This document shows, one piece after another, positions 34,037-41,914 of a DNA stretch of 58,106 nucleotides. The notes beneath the pieces are model-generated. The model did not search any database. It worked only from the letters and a program-made list of their open reading frames with translations, and had not been told where the DNA came from. Each line of letters opens with the position of its first letter. Position 1 is the first letter of the stretch. Source of the DNA: a virus; IMG/VR virus record IMGVR_UViG_3300035180_000411, positions 1-58,106 of that record. One strand, 5' to 3'. The position numbers were made by a program, and so were the translations under genes.

Positions 34037-34350
34037 GCGGATGCCTCCTTTAGACGTTTGCGATATTGCGCCATATATTTCCGCATGTAAAGGGCTTTAC
34101 TCTTTCTACGTTGCTCGGCGGCTGCCTTGGCATGCTCTTCCTTACGCCGTTTTTCAATTGCTGGGCGTTGCTCTACCCGCAGAATGTCTAACTGCTTTTT
34201 GAACTTAAGCCACTGCGCCAAGTCCATTTCCAGGAAGCACTCCATAGGAGGCTCGCCCTGGTTGTTGTAGTAACTTTCAGCCCGCTTCTTGAACGCTATC
34301 CAGTGCGGGTCGTCCAAGAGCAGCAGTTCCATACGTTCATCTTTGTTCAT
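34033..34350 (-). CDS. small charged protein upstream of nuclease
   Basis: A 105-residue Lys/Arg/Glu-rich helical protein (EMDLAQWLKFKKQLDILR; RKSKALYMRKYMAQYRKRL). ATG 34350 is preferred because GGAGA lies just upstream; an in-frame upstream start would add twelve residues. It sits between polymerase and nuclease genes. The highly basic C-terminus suggests nucleic acid contact; function unknown. Confidence 0.65.
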   Translation of the reverse strand: MNKDERMELLLLDDPHWIAFKKRAESYYNNQGEPPMECFLEMDLAQWLKFKKQLDILRVEQRPAIEKRRKEEHAKAAAEQRRKSKALYMRKYMAQYRKRLKEASA

Positions 34351-34360
34351 AGTTTTTCTC

Positions 34361-36253
34361 CTAGTGTGCTTCGCCGTAAGCGCCACCTATAGCGCCTTCG
34401 CTCCAAGTAACTAGCTCAGGCCACCATTTGGGTGGTGTACGCATTGTTGTTTGCATAAAATCCAGTGCATCCTGCGCTTCGCTCTCTGGTACAACCAGAA
34501 TAATTTCATCATGTACCATATGCGCGATGGGGTAGCGCTTCTGTATGACTAACGCATTATCCGCGATAATCTCGCGTGCTAAATGCTGTACGCAGTTTTC
34601 ATCAATTTTCCCGGCGTATATACGCGCCTTGTGACGACCTTGCCCGTACCACCATTCCTGATTGCCATTTTCGTCTGTTTCCTGTCGCAGATCAGGGTAG
34701 CGGATCATGCCCTGCGGAGTTTTTATTCCGCCCTTGACTGCTTGGCACAGTCCCCACGGGTCGATATCTACGGGTTCGTCATCGAGCATCATATAGTCTA
34801 ACATTGAGTGGCATGTACGCCACCCACGAGCTATTTGTGGGTACTCCCCGCGCCACTTGGCTACTACGTTTTCGGACTCGTCCTCGGTTAGCGATACGCC
34901 ACCCATCAGCTTGGCCACCTTCCGGAAGGTGGTAGCCCCGGCCCCGAACCCTAGTCCCAAGTGCGCGACCTTGCCTACTTGGCGCTGGGCCTTGCTCACT
35001 TCATCCTCGGTTATGTCATATAAGGACGCCGCGAAGTTTCTATATAGGTCGGCCTTGTCTGGGCTTGCCCGGTACAGCGCCATGCTGCTCGGCACCTTCC
35101 ACAGAAAGTGGTTAACCCTCAGCTCGATACCACTCAGGTCGGCGACGACTACCTTGTAGCCTTTGGGCGCCCGCATGCACATACGCAGCGCGTCACTGAG
35201 TTTAGGCTTGCCCGGCGTAATACGCGGTAAATTCTGCGGATTATATGCCCACCCGCTCCACCGCTTCGTAGTGTCTGCGCCAGCATATTTCAACGGGATT
35301 GGGAGTTTACCATCCACCGCATCAGACGCCTTGATAAACGCCTCAATTCGCGTCTCCAGGATAGTGGACTTAACCCCCAGGCGAGCAGTAGCGGCAGCAG
35401 CAACAATAGTGTCGTCATGCTCCTGAAGATCGAGAAATGATTGATCTGTCTTTGCCAGTGCATAGGTTTGCTTCTCCGGGTTTGAAGGGGACGGCTTCAT
35501 CGGCGGCTCAATACCGCGCTCGACTAGAAACGATGCAAACTTGGGACCGGACGCCAACATCGACTGCAGTACATCTATAGAATCGGCGCCCATAAGCTCG
35601 GCTAAGTCGGCCAATGATTGTTCTTTGCGTAGCTTCTCCGCATTTAGCGTTGCCGCCAGTAAATCGCGGTCAACCTCAAACTGGGGTGACACAAGCATAC
35701 GGATGGTCATGTCGATCAGTTTAAGTTCCCGCACCGAAGTCTGCGCATATAGCTTTCGAAATAAAGCGGCGCACTGCACTACATCAGCTTTGTTGTATAC
35801 CCCCATTTCCTTTATTTCATCGGGAGTGAAGTCGCGCAAGTGCCGCCCCCTTGTATTATGTAGTGCGGTTGCGTCCTTTACCCCAAGGCCGTAGTGCTCT
35901 ACCAGCTTTGCGAGCGAAAGTCCTGTCGTCTTGGCATGTATCGGTCTCGCCATTGCCAGCGTGCACCCCCACATAGCAGGCTCGATACCCAACCGCCACG
36001 CGGCGATCATTGAGTCAAATCCCTCGTTGTTGTGCGCGATGACGTATTTATCAGACCAATCCACGCTGTTGGCCCAGGCTTTTATCTTGTCCTCCCCAAA
36101 TATAACGTGCACCGCATCATCATTGAAACGGTACGCCAGGCTAATAATTTCGGTTTCTGGGTGCATGACATATGCCATCGGCGACATCTTGGACAGGGTG
36201 TGCTCCTGTGACCAGAAAGTCTCGAAGTCGATATACGTTGGTACTAGCTTCAT
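34361..36253 (-). CDS. family A DNA polymerase with 3'-5' exonuclease
   Basis: A 630-residue PolA-type polymerase. Exonuclease residues appear at D9 and E11 (YIDFETF) with VYNKAD further on. Polymerase motif A is VVVADLSGIELR (D372), motif B RQVGKVAHLGLGFG (R424/K428), and motif C MVHDEI (H581-D582-E583). It lacks a 5' nuclease domain, as is usual for phage polymerases. ATG 36253 overlaps the previous stop (ATGA); a GTG seven codons upstream is less likely. It would be the replicative polymerase. Confidence 0.93.
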   Translation of the reverse strand: MKLVPTYIDFETFWSQEHTLSKMSPMAYVMHPETEIISLAYRFNDDAVHVIFGEDKIKAWANSVDWSDKYVIAHNNEGFDSMIAAWRLGIEPAMWGCTLAMARPIHAKTTGLSLAKLVEHYGLGVKDATALHNTRGRHLRDFTPDEIKEMGVYNKADVVQCAALFRKLYAQTSVRELKLIDMTIRMLVSPQFEVDRDLLAATLNAEKLRKEQSLADLAELMGADSIDVLQSMLASGPKFASFLVERGIEPPMKPSPSNPEKQTYALAKTDQSFLDLQEHDDTIVAAAATARLGVKSTILETRIEAFIKASDAVDGKLPIPLKYAGADTTKRWSGWAYNPQNLPRITPGKPKLSDALRMCMRAPKGYKVVVADLSGIELRVNHFLWKVPSSMALYRASPDKADLYRNFAASLYDITEDEVSKAQRQVGKVAHLGLGFGAGATTFRKVAKLMGGVSLTEDESENVVAKWRGEYPQIARGWRTCHSMLDYMMLDDEPVDIDPWGLCQAVKGGIKTPQGMIRYPDLRQETDENGNQEWWYGQGRHKARIYAGKIDENCVQHLAREIIADNALVIQKRYPIAHMVHDEIILVVPESEAQDALDFMQTTMRTPPKWWPELVTWSEGAIGGAYGEAH

Positions 36254-36447
36254 TTTATACGCTCCAAATACCACCTATGCTCGCTCTCGCATTCGGCGTC
36301 GCAGTAGAGCTTGGGTTTAGGTATTTTTGCCTCACAGTTGTAACAGCACCCCTTTGGTTCGCGGTGGGGTGTATGCGCGGCCCGAGTCAGACAATCACGC
36401 AGTTCCAGCTCGATTGCATCACCAGCTCTATCAGCGTCGTCGCTCAC
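36250..36447 (-). CDS. small zinc-finger protein, GTG start
   Basis: A 65-residue protein with CCYNCEAK and LYCDAEC, a CxxC/CxxxC zinc site, and a C-terminal HRWYLER helix. Short proteins of this design often sit beside phage polymerase genes. GTG 36447 follows AAAGGAG. It overlaps the polymerase start by 4 bases, so it may be translationally coupled to it. Confidence 0.7.
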   Translation of the reverse strand: MSDDADRAGDAIELELRDCLTRAAHTPHREPKGCCYNCEAKIPKPKLYCDAECESEHRWYLERIK

Positions 36448-36828
36448 TTACCAAGCTCCTTTATGGACCCGTACTTTACCTTGCGGTAATTTAACTTTGC
36501 TCGGCCAGAAATCTCCAAGGATAAACGGTAAGTTAGCGCTTGCTATTTCCCCTTCGCGGCGAGGTCCGTCATAATCGGGACGCGAGTACATAGGGATGAA
36601 ACCCCCGCGAGAGTTGCGGTTTGTCGATTTGCGCACTACCAGCAGTCCACGCTTGACCAGTGGTGACACCACATTAGCTACCCGTTGAACCCCCACCAGG
36701 TCTCCAATTTCACCCCCCGATACCTCGCCTTTTTCATCTACGAACGCCATGATCTTTTCTGTGCGTTTCAGCGCGGCTTCTTCGTTAGCCCGCTTCATCG
36801 CGCGGGTTGCTTCTGTTGGTGCTCCCAT
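36448..36828 (-). CDS. winged-helix DNA-binding protein
   Basis: A 126-residue protein whose residues about 20-75 form a winged helix: TEKIMAFVDEKGEVSGGEIG, DLVGVQRVANVVSPLVKRGL and VVRKSTNRNSRG. ATG 36828 is chosen over an upstream start because GGAGG lies 6 bases before it. A transcription regulator is likely; the C-terminal half is unassigned. Confidence 0.7.
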   Translation of the reverse strand: MGAPTEATRAMKRANEEAALKRTEKIMAFVDEKGEVSGGEIGDLVGVQRVANVVSPLVKRGLLVVRKSTNRNSRGGFIPMYSRPDYDGPRREGEIASANLPFILGDFWPSKVKLPQGKVRVHKGAW

Positions 36829-36938
36829 GACGACCTCCCAAGTGTTAGTTCCCCGTCTTTCCGGGGTGTCACCGGCTGGGGCGTCCAACCTCTGATCCCG
36901 TCTCCTGTATTATGGTACGGTTAATCAACGCCGGATAT

Positions 36939-37376
36939 TCAGTAAAAATCAACTTCAACGCCGCTTTCATTAAACATGGTGGCGGCTACTTCGAAACTGT
37001 CGGCCCACCGACCGTCTATCTCGGGTAAAGGGGCGATAACTTTAGTAATTCCTGCCTGGATGATTAGTTTAGCGCATTCCGCGCATGGATGGAGCGCACT
37101 GACAATAAGTGTCCCACCTGCAACGGATATTCCTGAGCGTGCGGCAGTTGCTATCGCATTGGCTTCAGCGTGAATGACATACTTCAGCTTTGTAGCTCTG
37201 TCGTTCAGTCTTGCATCGGTATCCTCCACCCCAACGGGGAATCCATTATACCCGATGCTCAAGATACGATTCGCTTCGTTGACAATACAGCACCCGACCC
37301 TGGTACTTGGGTCTTTTGACCATGACCCTACCAAATGTGCCAAGTCCACAAATTTTGATTGCCACGATGGTTTCAT
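36939..37376 (-). CDS. deoxycytidylate (dCMP) deaminase
   Basis: A 145-residue zinc deaminase with H69-A-E71 (VIHAEANAI) and P97-C98-A-E-C101 (HPCAECAKLIIQAGI), the zinc-binding and catalytic set of the cytidine deaminase superfamily. The N-terminal LVGSWSKDPSTRVGC and GYNGFP segments are specific to dCMP deaminases. It converts dCMP to dUMP for thymidylate synthesis. No thymidylate synthase is present here, so host enzymes must complete the pathway. Confidence 0.92.
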   Translation of the reverse strand: MKPSWQSKFVDLAHLVGSWSKDPSTRVGCCIVNEANRILSIGYNGFPVGVEDTDARLNDRATKLKYVIHAEANAIATAARSGISVAGGTLIVSALHPCAECAKLIIQAGITKVIAPLPEIDGRWADSFEVAATMFNESGVEVDFY

Positions 37377-37468
37377 TTGTGCGTTCCTGTGCTAATGAAC
37401 CAGCCTAGAAACAAGGCAACTGCTATCGACAAAAGAAACCAGAAAAGTAGTGCGAGCAGGAAGTCCAT
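37373..37468 (-). CDS. 31-residue single-TM protein
   Basis: ATG 37468 follows AAGGAGA and the stop overlaps the dCMP deaminase start (ATGA). The product, MDFLLALLFWFLLSIAVALF plus a short GWFISTGTHK tail, is almost wholly a membrane helix. The coupled start and ribosome site make this a real micro-gene. Role unknown. Confidence 0.65.
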   Translation of the reverse strand: MDFLLALLFWFLLSIAVALFLGWFISTGTHK

Positions 37469-37479
37469 TTCATTCTCCT

Positions 37480-37719
37480 TCATTGCTGCGGCAAATGACT
37501 AAACCAACGCTTAACAGCAGACTCAACGTCTTTTTTTGCTTCCGCCGATGTTGAGAATCTAGTACGTCCTGTAACTCCTGGAAGTTTGCATGCGGCTACG
37601 TATCTGAGCATATCGTCTTTGGGGCTAAGACCGTCATATTCTACGTAGCCGACAACCCACGGCCCAAGATACAGCGCTTCTCCACTCAAATATTGAGATG
37701 TGTCTTTTTTCCATTCCAT
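37480..37719 (-). CDS. small conserved phage protein
   Basis: A 79-residue protein from ATG 37719, chosen because AGGAGA lies 8 bases upstream; the same AGGAGAATGAAATGGA string also precedes the micro-gene at 37468. It has LGPWVVGYVEYDG, YVAACKLPGVTGR and TSAEAKKDVESAVKRWFSHL. The VGxV...LPG...eAK...E..V..WF pattern is widespread in phage early regions. Function unknown. Confidence 0.68.
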   Translation of the reverse strand: MEWKKDTSQYLSGEALYLGPWVVGYVEYDGLSPKDDMLRYVAACKLPGVTGRTRFSTSAEAKKDVESAVKRWFSHLPQQ

Positions 37720-37739
37720 TTCATTCTCCTGCATATCTT

Positions 37740-37934
37740 TTACGCATCGTTGCCAATAGATTCCAGCATCCATTCAGCGAATGTTTTACTGGTTTTCGTA
37801 TTTAACCATTCGTCAAAGGCAGCAAATGCAGCGCTACCGTCTGCACATGCATCACAAATTTCGACGCCATGTGAAAGCGAAACGCCGTCATGCTCTTGAT
37901 ATTCACCAAAGCAGTGCGGACAAATTTTGTACAT
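37740..37934 (-). CDS. small zinc-ribbon protein
   Basis: A 64-residue protein with MYKICPHCFGEYQ and VEICDACADG: two CxxC pairs (C5/C8, C27/C30), a rubredoxin-like zinc ribbon, then a helical tail. AAGGAGA precedes ATG 37934. Probably a small DNA- or protein-binding host-modulation factor. Confidence 0.68.
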   Translation of the reverse strand: MYKICPHCFGEYQEHDGVSLSHGVEICDACADGSAAFAAFDEWLNTKTSKTFAEWMLESIGNDA

Positions 37935-37996
37935 ACGTTTCTCCTTAAAAAATCCGTCTGTCCCGTTGTCAGGTTACGCAGTCGTTGTATATCCAT

Positions 37997-38224
37997 TTAG
38001 TTCTCCTTGTGTAATTTCAACTTCAAGTTTCCTGATGAGGAGCCTCCGGTAACGGCATCTTTGTCGTCGCCCGTAATGGGGCGTTTGTTTAAGCAGGCTG
38101 CAAGTGCTTGTTCTGCAACATCTGCGCGGTGTACTGCAAGGGTCATCGCATGCTTATCTACCAAGATAACTAAATCCAGTATTATGCAGATTAGTAACAT
38201 CCAATCATTCTGATTTATTTTCAT
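37997..38224 (-). CDS. small membrane protein, paralogue of the upstream gene
   Basis: A 75-residue protein from ATG 38224 (GGAGGGG upstream). One membrane helix (MLLICIILDLVILVDK) is followed by AVHRADVAEQALAACLNKRP, which is nearly identical to the neighbouring protein's RAVHRADVAEQALVACLNKHP. Tandem duplicates with N-in, C-out or reverse topology. Function unknown. Confidence 0.68.
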   Translation of the reverse strand: MKINQNDWMLLICIILDLVILVDKHAMTLAVHRADVAEQALAACLNKRPITGDDKDAVTGGSSSGNLKLKLHKEN

Positions 38225-38246
38225 GAGGCCCCTCCGGTAACGGCAT
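38035..38246. repeat. 24-bp direct repeats marking a tandem duplication
   Basis: Positions 38035-38058 and 38223-38246 match at 22 of 24 bases and share the uninterrupted core CCTCCGGTAACGGCAT. They lie inside the 3' end of one membrane-protein gene and just downstream of its paralogue, which fits duplication boundaries. Confidence 0.85.
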
Positions 38247-38259
38247 TCAGTGGGTACAT
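38221..38259 (-). pseudogene. 12-codon remnant of a third membrane-protein copy
   Basis: ATG 38259, with GGAGG just upstream, gives MYPLNAVTGGAS and stops at a TGA overlapping the next ATG. NAVTGGAS matches DAVTGGSSS near the end of the protein at 37997-38224. It is therefore either the residue of a lost third copy or now a leader peptide coupling translation of the next gene. Confidence 0.55.
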
Positions 38260-38277
38260 AATTCCCACCTCCGATGG

Positions 38278-38511
38278 TCACAATTTCGTTGTAATAGGTT
38301 CGCAGAATGTTACTGTCCTGTCGTCCCCCATGAGGGGGTGCTTGTTCAGGCAGGCTACCAGGGCTTGCTCGGCAACATCTGCGCGGTGAACTGCGCGAGC
38401 TGCTGTGTCAGCAGATGTGGCATATTTATCTACCAAGGCGACAATCTCCAGCGCTGAACATATCAGTGCCACCACAACTGCGCCGAGCAGCCAATCGTTC
38501 CAATTTTTCAT
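38278..38511 (-). CDS. small membrane protein, paralogue of the downstream gene
   Basis: A 77-residue protein. ATG 38511 follows AAAGGAG. It has a membrane helix (LLGAVVVALICSALEIVALV) then AVHRADVAEQALVACLNKHP, the same order as the next gene. Divergence is mostly in the helix, so the soluble helix with EQALxACLNK is the constrained part. Confidence 0.7.
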   Translation of the reverse strand: MKNWNDWLLGAVVVALICSALEIVALVDKYATSADTAARAVHRADVAEQALVACLNKHPLMGDDRTVTFCEPITTKL

Positions 38512-38622
38512 GTAATGCTCCTTTGTTGTAGTTGTCGGTGGCCTTGGGGGAGTGAAGGATATCCAATCCACCGGCTGCCGGGTTTTAACCCACTGATCCG
38601 GCCTTGGGGTTATTCCGTTCCG

Positions 38623-38931
38623 TCACTCGCTGACCAGTGCTGTGCGCGCTCGACCCGCTTTCTTGTATATCGGTGTACGCTTGGTACGCTGCGCAATTTT
38701 CTCGCGTACTCTATGCAGGTTGAACCCAAACAGTGTGCACATCCACTGCAGGCTACCGATACACGCGCGATCTTCGCCGAACCAGTTCCGTGCATCGGCC
38801 CGCAGGTTAACATCCTTGGCGTTGTAATCCGCCACCGCAGTAGCCATGACCGATGCCCACAGGCGCATGTATGTCGTGATATCATCCGGGGCGCAAGCAC
38901 AATCCAAATCAGTGTACAAAGTATCTGCCAT
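38623..38931 (-). CDS. small conserved phage protein (WFGED/VREK type)
   Basis: A 102-residue protein from ATG 38931 (GAGGAGA upstream). It contains DARNWFGEDRACIGSLQWMC and FGFNLHRVREKI. The ARxWF...SxxWxCxxxGxxxxxVR pattern is frequent in phage small-gene regions; the second half resembles a DNA-binding helix pair. Basic C-terminus (TKRTPIYKKAGRAR). Possibly a regulator; not proven. Confidence 0.68.
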   Translation of the reverse strand: MADTLYTDLDCACAPDDITTYMRLWASVMATAVADYNAKDVNLRADARNWFGEDRACIGSLQWMCTLFGFNLHRVREKIAQRTKRTPIYKKAGRARTALVSE

Positions 38932-38941
38932 GTTAGTCTCC

Positions 38942-39181
38942 TCACTCCAGCGCTTCAAGCACAGCATCGCCGAACGCTTTGTACGTGTAATCTTCATAAA
39001 ACAATATCAGCAGCCTGCCTACTTCCTGTGTGTCTCCCTTACATATTGCAACCCGTAGGCGTTCCAAGTCAAGAATTTCTGTATCCTGGATTGCATCCAG
39101 TAAGGTTACTACCGTGCCGCGTTCGTTGCAGAGTTCTTGAATCATCATGATTTCTCCAATTAGGAATTGGGCGATATTCAT
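38942..39181 (-). CDS. small acidic protein, start uncertain
   Basis: Up to 79 residues, helical and acidic (LDAIQDTEILDLERLRVAIC; FGDAVLEALE). ATG 39181 overlaps the previous stop (ATGA); a second start at 39148 (68 residues) has the better TTGGAGA site. Either is possible. No family recognised. Confidence 0.6.
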   Translation of the reverse strand: MNIAQFLIGEIMMIQELCNERGTVVTLLDAIQDTEILDLERLRVAICKGDTQEVGRLLILFYEDYTYKAFGDAVLEALE

Positions 39182-39561
39182 ACTTCCACCGTGATGCAGA
39201 TAGAATCTAGTTCAATTGTCACTAAGTGTTCTGTAACAGCTATGCGCGCCTTAGACTTGGCTTGGTGAGATTCCACCTGTACCTGTGCCTGTGGTCGTAC
39301 TTTTACATGTGGTGTTTTAGCACCCTTCGCTACCTCGTATGCAAATTTCACTTGCGATCCTGGTACGACACAAGGGACCCGTGTCAACTGTCCAGATCGC
39401 CACAAGTCAGACAGTACCTGACTAAGTTTCCCACGGTCTGGGCACACCTCTTGCATCTCAGGAACATCGAACAGATCGAGTACGTTAGTCGGGGTGTCGA
39501 GTGTTTCCAGGATTGAGATAACGCGGTTTTGAATGAGCGCAATTTGTGTAATTTGGTTCAT
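39178..39561 (-). CDS. winged-helix-like protein
   Basis: A 127-residue protein. Residues about 10-80 contain ISILETLDTPTNVLDLFDVP, KLSQVLSDLWRSGQLTRVPC and VKFAYEV, the helix-helix-wing order of winged-helix domains. The C-terminal part is beta-rich. TAGGAG, part of the previous gene's stop region, serves as its ribosome site. Probable regulator; target unknown. Confidence 0.62.
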   Translation of the reverse strand: MNQITQIALIQNRVISILETLDTPTNVLDLFDVPEMQEVCPDRGKLSQVLSDLWRSGQLTRVPCVVPGSQVKFAYEVAKGAKTPHVKVRPQAQVQVESHQAKSKARIAVTEHLVTIELDSICITVEV

Positions 39562-39569
39562 GGTAACTC

Positions 39570-39806
39570 CTAGCTAAATAATTGATACGCGGGGTCGGAC
39601 GAGAGGAAGTCTATATTTTCAAGGAGCGTACTCCATCGTCTTTGTCCGTTTTCCCAATTTACATCGACCAAGTTATAGTCTGGTGCGTCGGCAACAACGC
39701 CTATATCCCCTGTATCATAACTAGGATTGTTAGGGTTTGGGGAACGCTTTATAGCGATTACTCTAGCCCCTACAAGAAGGCGCGGGTCGTTTTGGTCTAT
39801 CGGCAT
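39570..39806 (-). CDS. SH3/KOW-like small protein with C-terminal LFS tail
   Basis: A 78-residue protein. VGARVIAIKRSPN, YDTGDIGVVADAPDYNLVDV and NWENGQRRW form a small beta barrel of KOW/SH3 type. It ends DPAYQLFS, one of five related tails in this region (39570, 39816, 40161, 41661, 43506). The stop codon and following bases (TAG CTAGGAG region) provide the next ribosome site. Confidence 0.72.
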   Translation of the reverse strand: MPIDQNDPRLLVGARVIAIKRSPNPNNPSYDTGDIGVVADAPDYNLVDVNWENGQRRWSTLLENIDFLSSDPAYQLFS

Positions 39807-39815
39807 GATGATCTC

Positions 39816-40151
39816 CTATACAAACAATGGATCGACGGGCGCTTCTTGACGTTTGCCTACCTCAATCCCTTCGGTGACTAGGCGACCGTCGCCTAAGTAC
39901 CACGTGAAGTTCCGTTGATAAATGCGGGCATCGGTGTAGCTGTTAATTCGGTCCTTCGTGGTGCGTGAGTACCAGTTGCCGGGGTACAGAGTGATACGCC
40001 CGTCGGGATAGAATCTAATAATGTCAGTACGATACAACTGGATCGCCAGGTAATCACCCCTGTCAAAAATACGGGTATTGTTTTCTAGCGGTTTACCGTT
40101 AGCGCGGTTACGCGCCGTGTCGAGTAAGTTTCTTGCCTGAGAGTAATTCAT
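39816..40151 (-). CDS. conserved phage protein (NNTR/TTKDRIN family) with LFV tail
   Basis: A 111-residue protein with GKPLENNTRIFDRGDYLAIQ, TDIIRFYPDGRITLYPGNWY and SRTTKDRINSY. These three blocks define a very common phage early protein of unknown function, likely a small beta domain. It ends APVDPLFV, a variant of the shared LF tail. TAGGAGG precedes ATG 40151. Confidence 0.75.
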   Translation of the reverse strand: MNYSQARNLLDTARNRANGKPLENNTRIFDRGDYLAIQLYRTDIIRFYPDGRITLYPGNWYSRTTKDRINSYTDARIYQRNFTWYLGDGRLVTEGIEVGKRQEAPVDPLFV

Positions 40152-40160
40152 TACATCCTC

Positions 40161-40424
40161 CTAGGAAAAGAGCAAGTACGAAGGGTTCGCATGCACACGT
40201 TCGAAGCGAGTTTCGCTAAAAGCTACGCCGATTATCTGAGCGCCCGCTTCAAGGGTACTGTATTTTGTTGGTGTTATTAGCTCTATGTCGATACGCGGAC
40301 GTGCTCCACTGAGCATATATTTTTTCAACACTTTGAATATGACCCCGTAGAACCCAGGAGAAGTTTCGTCGCTTTTCGTGAACCGGAGGGTGTCTCCCTC
40401 TTGGATATCGTCAAACTTAAGCAT
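40161..40424 (-). CDS. SH3-like small protein with C-terminal LFS tail
   Basis: An 87-residue beta protein (DDIQEGDTLRFTKSDE, GVIFKVLKKYMLSG, IDIELITPTKYSTLEAGAQI). It ends NPSYLLFS. CTGGAGG precedes ATG 40424, inside the end of the previous gene. Function unknown. Confidence 0.7.
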   Translation of the reverse strand: MLKFDDIQEGDTLRFTKSDETSPGFYGVIFKVLKKYMLSGARPRIDIELITPTKYSTLEAGAQIIGVAFSETRFERVHANPSYLLFS

Positions 40425-40425
40425 G

Positions 40426-40680
40426 TCACACCTCCAGCGTAAGCGGAACTACATACCAGAGCGAGTCATCGAGCGCTGCACGACCCCAATCTTTTGCTTC
40501 TTTTTTATTGGTGAACGGGCCGTAGATTACAGCAGGTGTGTCACCTGCTACGATGCAGTATTGTCGATCAAGACGTTCACCGTTGACGCCAAACCCTGAT
40601 ACTTCCATGAACCGTGACAACTTCGACTCGATGCGAATGAGCCTGCTATGCACTTCTTCAATGTCTTTATTTGTTAGCAT
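40426..40680 (-). CDS. small conserved phage protein (GPF motif)
   Basis: An 84-residue protein with an N-terminal helix (DIEEVHSRLIRIESKLSRFM) and YCIVAGDTPAVIYGPFTNKK followed by EAKDWGRAAL. The YGPF...EAxxW motif is typical of short phage proteins with a SPOR-like fold. Its ATG lies within the end of the peptidase gene, so it is probably coupled to it. It does not carry the LF tail. Confidence 0.66.
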   Translation of the reverse strand: MLTNKDIEEVHSRLIRIESKLSRFMEVSGFGVNGERLDRQYCIVAGDTPAVIYGPFTNKKEAKDWGRAALDDSLWYVVPLTLEV

Positions 40681-41650
40681 TTTTTAACCCCTTCTTCGGA
40701 TGGAAGTGCGCATGTATTACAGCGGCCACTTCGTCGCCGTCCCACATACAGGCGCTTTCGAGCTGCGACAAACTCATGTTGCGCAAACGCTCTATGGTCA
40801 GCGGCTTGGTTTTCGTGCGCTTGGTGCCCCAGTCGTACCCTGTGTAAACAGGCGGGATATAAATTTCCTTCGGGTCACGTACTGAGGGTAAACTCTCCCA
40901 GTCAATCTTGACTACGGCGTCACGTAGCGCATGCAAGTGGGCTACATCCAGCCATTCGCTCGGCCCATGCTCGTTGTAGTATCCGCAGCTCAGGTTCGTA
41001 CATTCGGGAATAGTATCCCGGTAATTCGCCGTGTCGGTGAAGCTGCCCGTTGCTGCTGCATACGTCAGCCCCTGTTCCTTGAGTTGTGCTGACAGGGCCT
41101 TGACAAAGATATCTGAGCAGCATCTTCCGCCGCGCTGGAAGTCGATGATATCGCCTGTACCCTTGCGGTCGAATGCCACAGCGCGTTTGAACTGTCCCAG
41201 GAACTCGGTGTTGAACGACAGTGAACGACTACCAAGCCCCCCTATTTCTTCGCTGTGATGGAACACGTAGGTCCCCGGTACATTGGCGTCGATCATCTCA
41301 AGAAGCAGGTACATCCCCGCCCCATCGTCAGCCCCCAGGCAGTCGCGGTCGTAGGTTCCAAACACCGCCAGCCGATCGTGCGAATAAACTAGCGGCTTGA
41401 CCAGTGGTGCGTTGTCCAAGTGTATGCTCTCGAAGTTTTCGTCGTATACAAGGCGCTGAACTCCAGGCTTAGAATGCACCGTGTCGGTGTGGCATGAGAA
41501 CAGCGTAGTGGATTCCCCGACCTTAATCACTACGTTACCATTCATCAAGGTATGCGGATACTTGTCCGTGATTACTTCCTTGATAACAAATGCCTCTGAT
41601 GTTGACCCCGCCGGGCGCCGATGGCTCAAGATTTTAATAAGTCTGTCCAT
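40667..41650 (-). CDS. zinc metallopeptidase, M20/M28-like
   Basis: A 327-residue enzyme with the full metal set of the M20/M28 clan: H54-x-D56 (FSCHTDTVHS), D108 (LGADDGAG), the E134-E135 pair (HHSEEIGGLGS), D161 (AFDRKGTGD) and H228 (YNEHGPSEW). Members remove single residues from peptide ends or split dipeptides. It is cytosolic (no signal). It lies among the LF-tailed small genes, which may or may not be its substrates. TAGAGG serves as its ribosome site. Confidence 0.82.
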   Translation of the reverse strand: MDRLIKILSHRRPAGSTSEAFVIKEVITDKYPHTLMNGNVVIKVGESTTLFSCHTDTVHSKPGVQRLVYDENFESIHLDNAPLVKPLVYSHDRLAVFGTYDRDCLGADDGAGMYLLLEMIDANVPGTYVFHHSEEIGGLGSRSLSFNTEFLGQFKRAVAFDRKGTGDIIDFQRGGRCCSDIFVKALSAQLKEQGLTYAAATGSFTDTANYRDTIPECTNLSCGYYNEHGPSEWLDVAHLHALRDAVVKIDWESLPSVRDPKEIYIPPVYTGYDWGTKRTKTKPLTIERLRNMSLSQLESACMWDGDEVAAVIHAHFHPKKGLKNANK

Positions 41651-41660
41651 GATGATTCCT

Positions 41661-41903
41661 CTAAGTAAACAGCGCGTCTGCAGGATTTCGGCGTGTGAGA
41701 TTTTTCAGCTCGTTTTTATCTACTATATAGTTGACACGGTTTCTAGTATCGAAATTTATTCGCAACGCTCCGGGATACTCAGTTTCGTCGCGGTGAAGGG
41801 ATGGCATGACTATCCCTTCATCTCCGTCCACATAGTCGCCGTATACACATCTCCGCTCGTCAAGGGAGACGCGCACCCTGTCGCCTACTCTAAATTCAGG
41901 CAT
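41661..41903 (-). CDS. SH3/KOW-like small protein with C-terminal LFT tail
   Basis: An 80-residue protein with FRVGDRVRVSLDERRCVYG, YVDGDEGIVMPS, GALRINFD and a final IVDKNELKNLTRR, a clear SH3/KOW barrel. It ends NPADALFT. AAAGGAGA precedes ATG 41903. Likely binds RNA, DNA or a host protein; not known. Confidence 0.72.
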   Translation of the reverse strand: MPEFRVGDRVRVSLDERRCVYGDYVDGDEGIVMPSLHRDETEYPGALRINFDTRNRVNYIVDKNELKNLTRRNPADALFT

Positions 41904-41914
41904 GTCGGTCTCCT

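Noticed and set aside
37802-37996. 64-codon leftward frame with an AAGGAG before its ATG
   Set aside because: It lies almost wholly over the zinc-ribbon gene at 37740-37934 in another frame and has no recognisable pattern of its own; the ribosome site may belong to a short leader.
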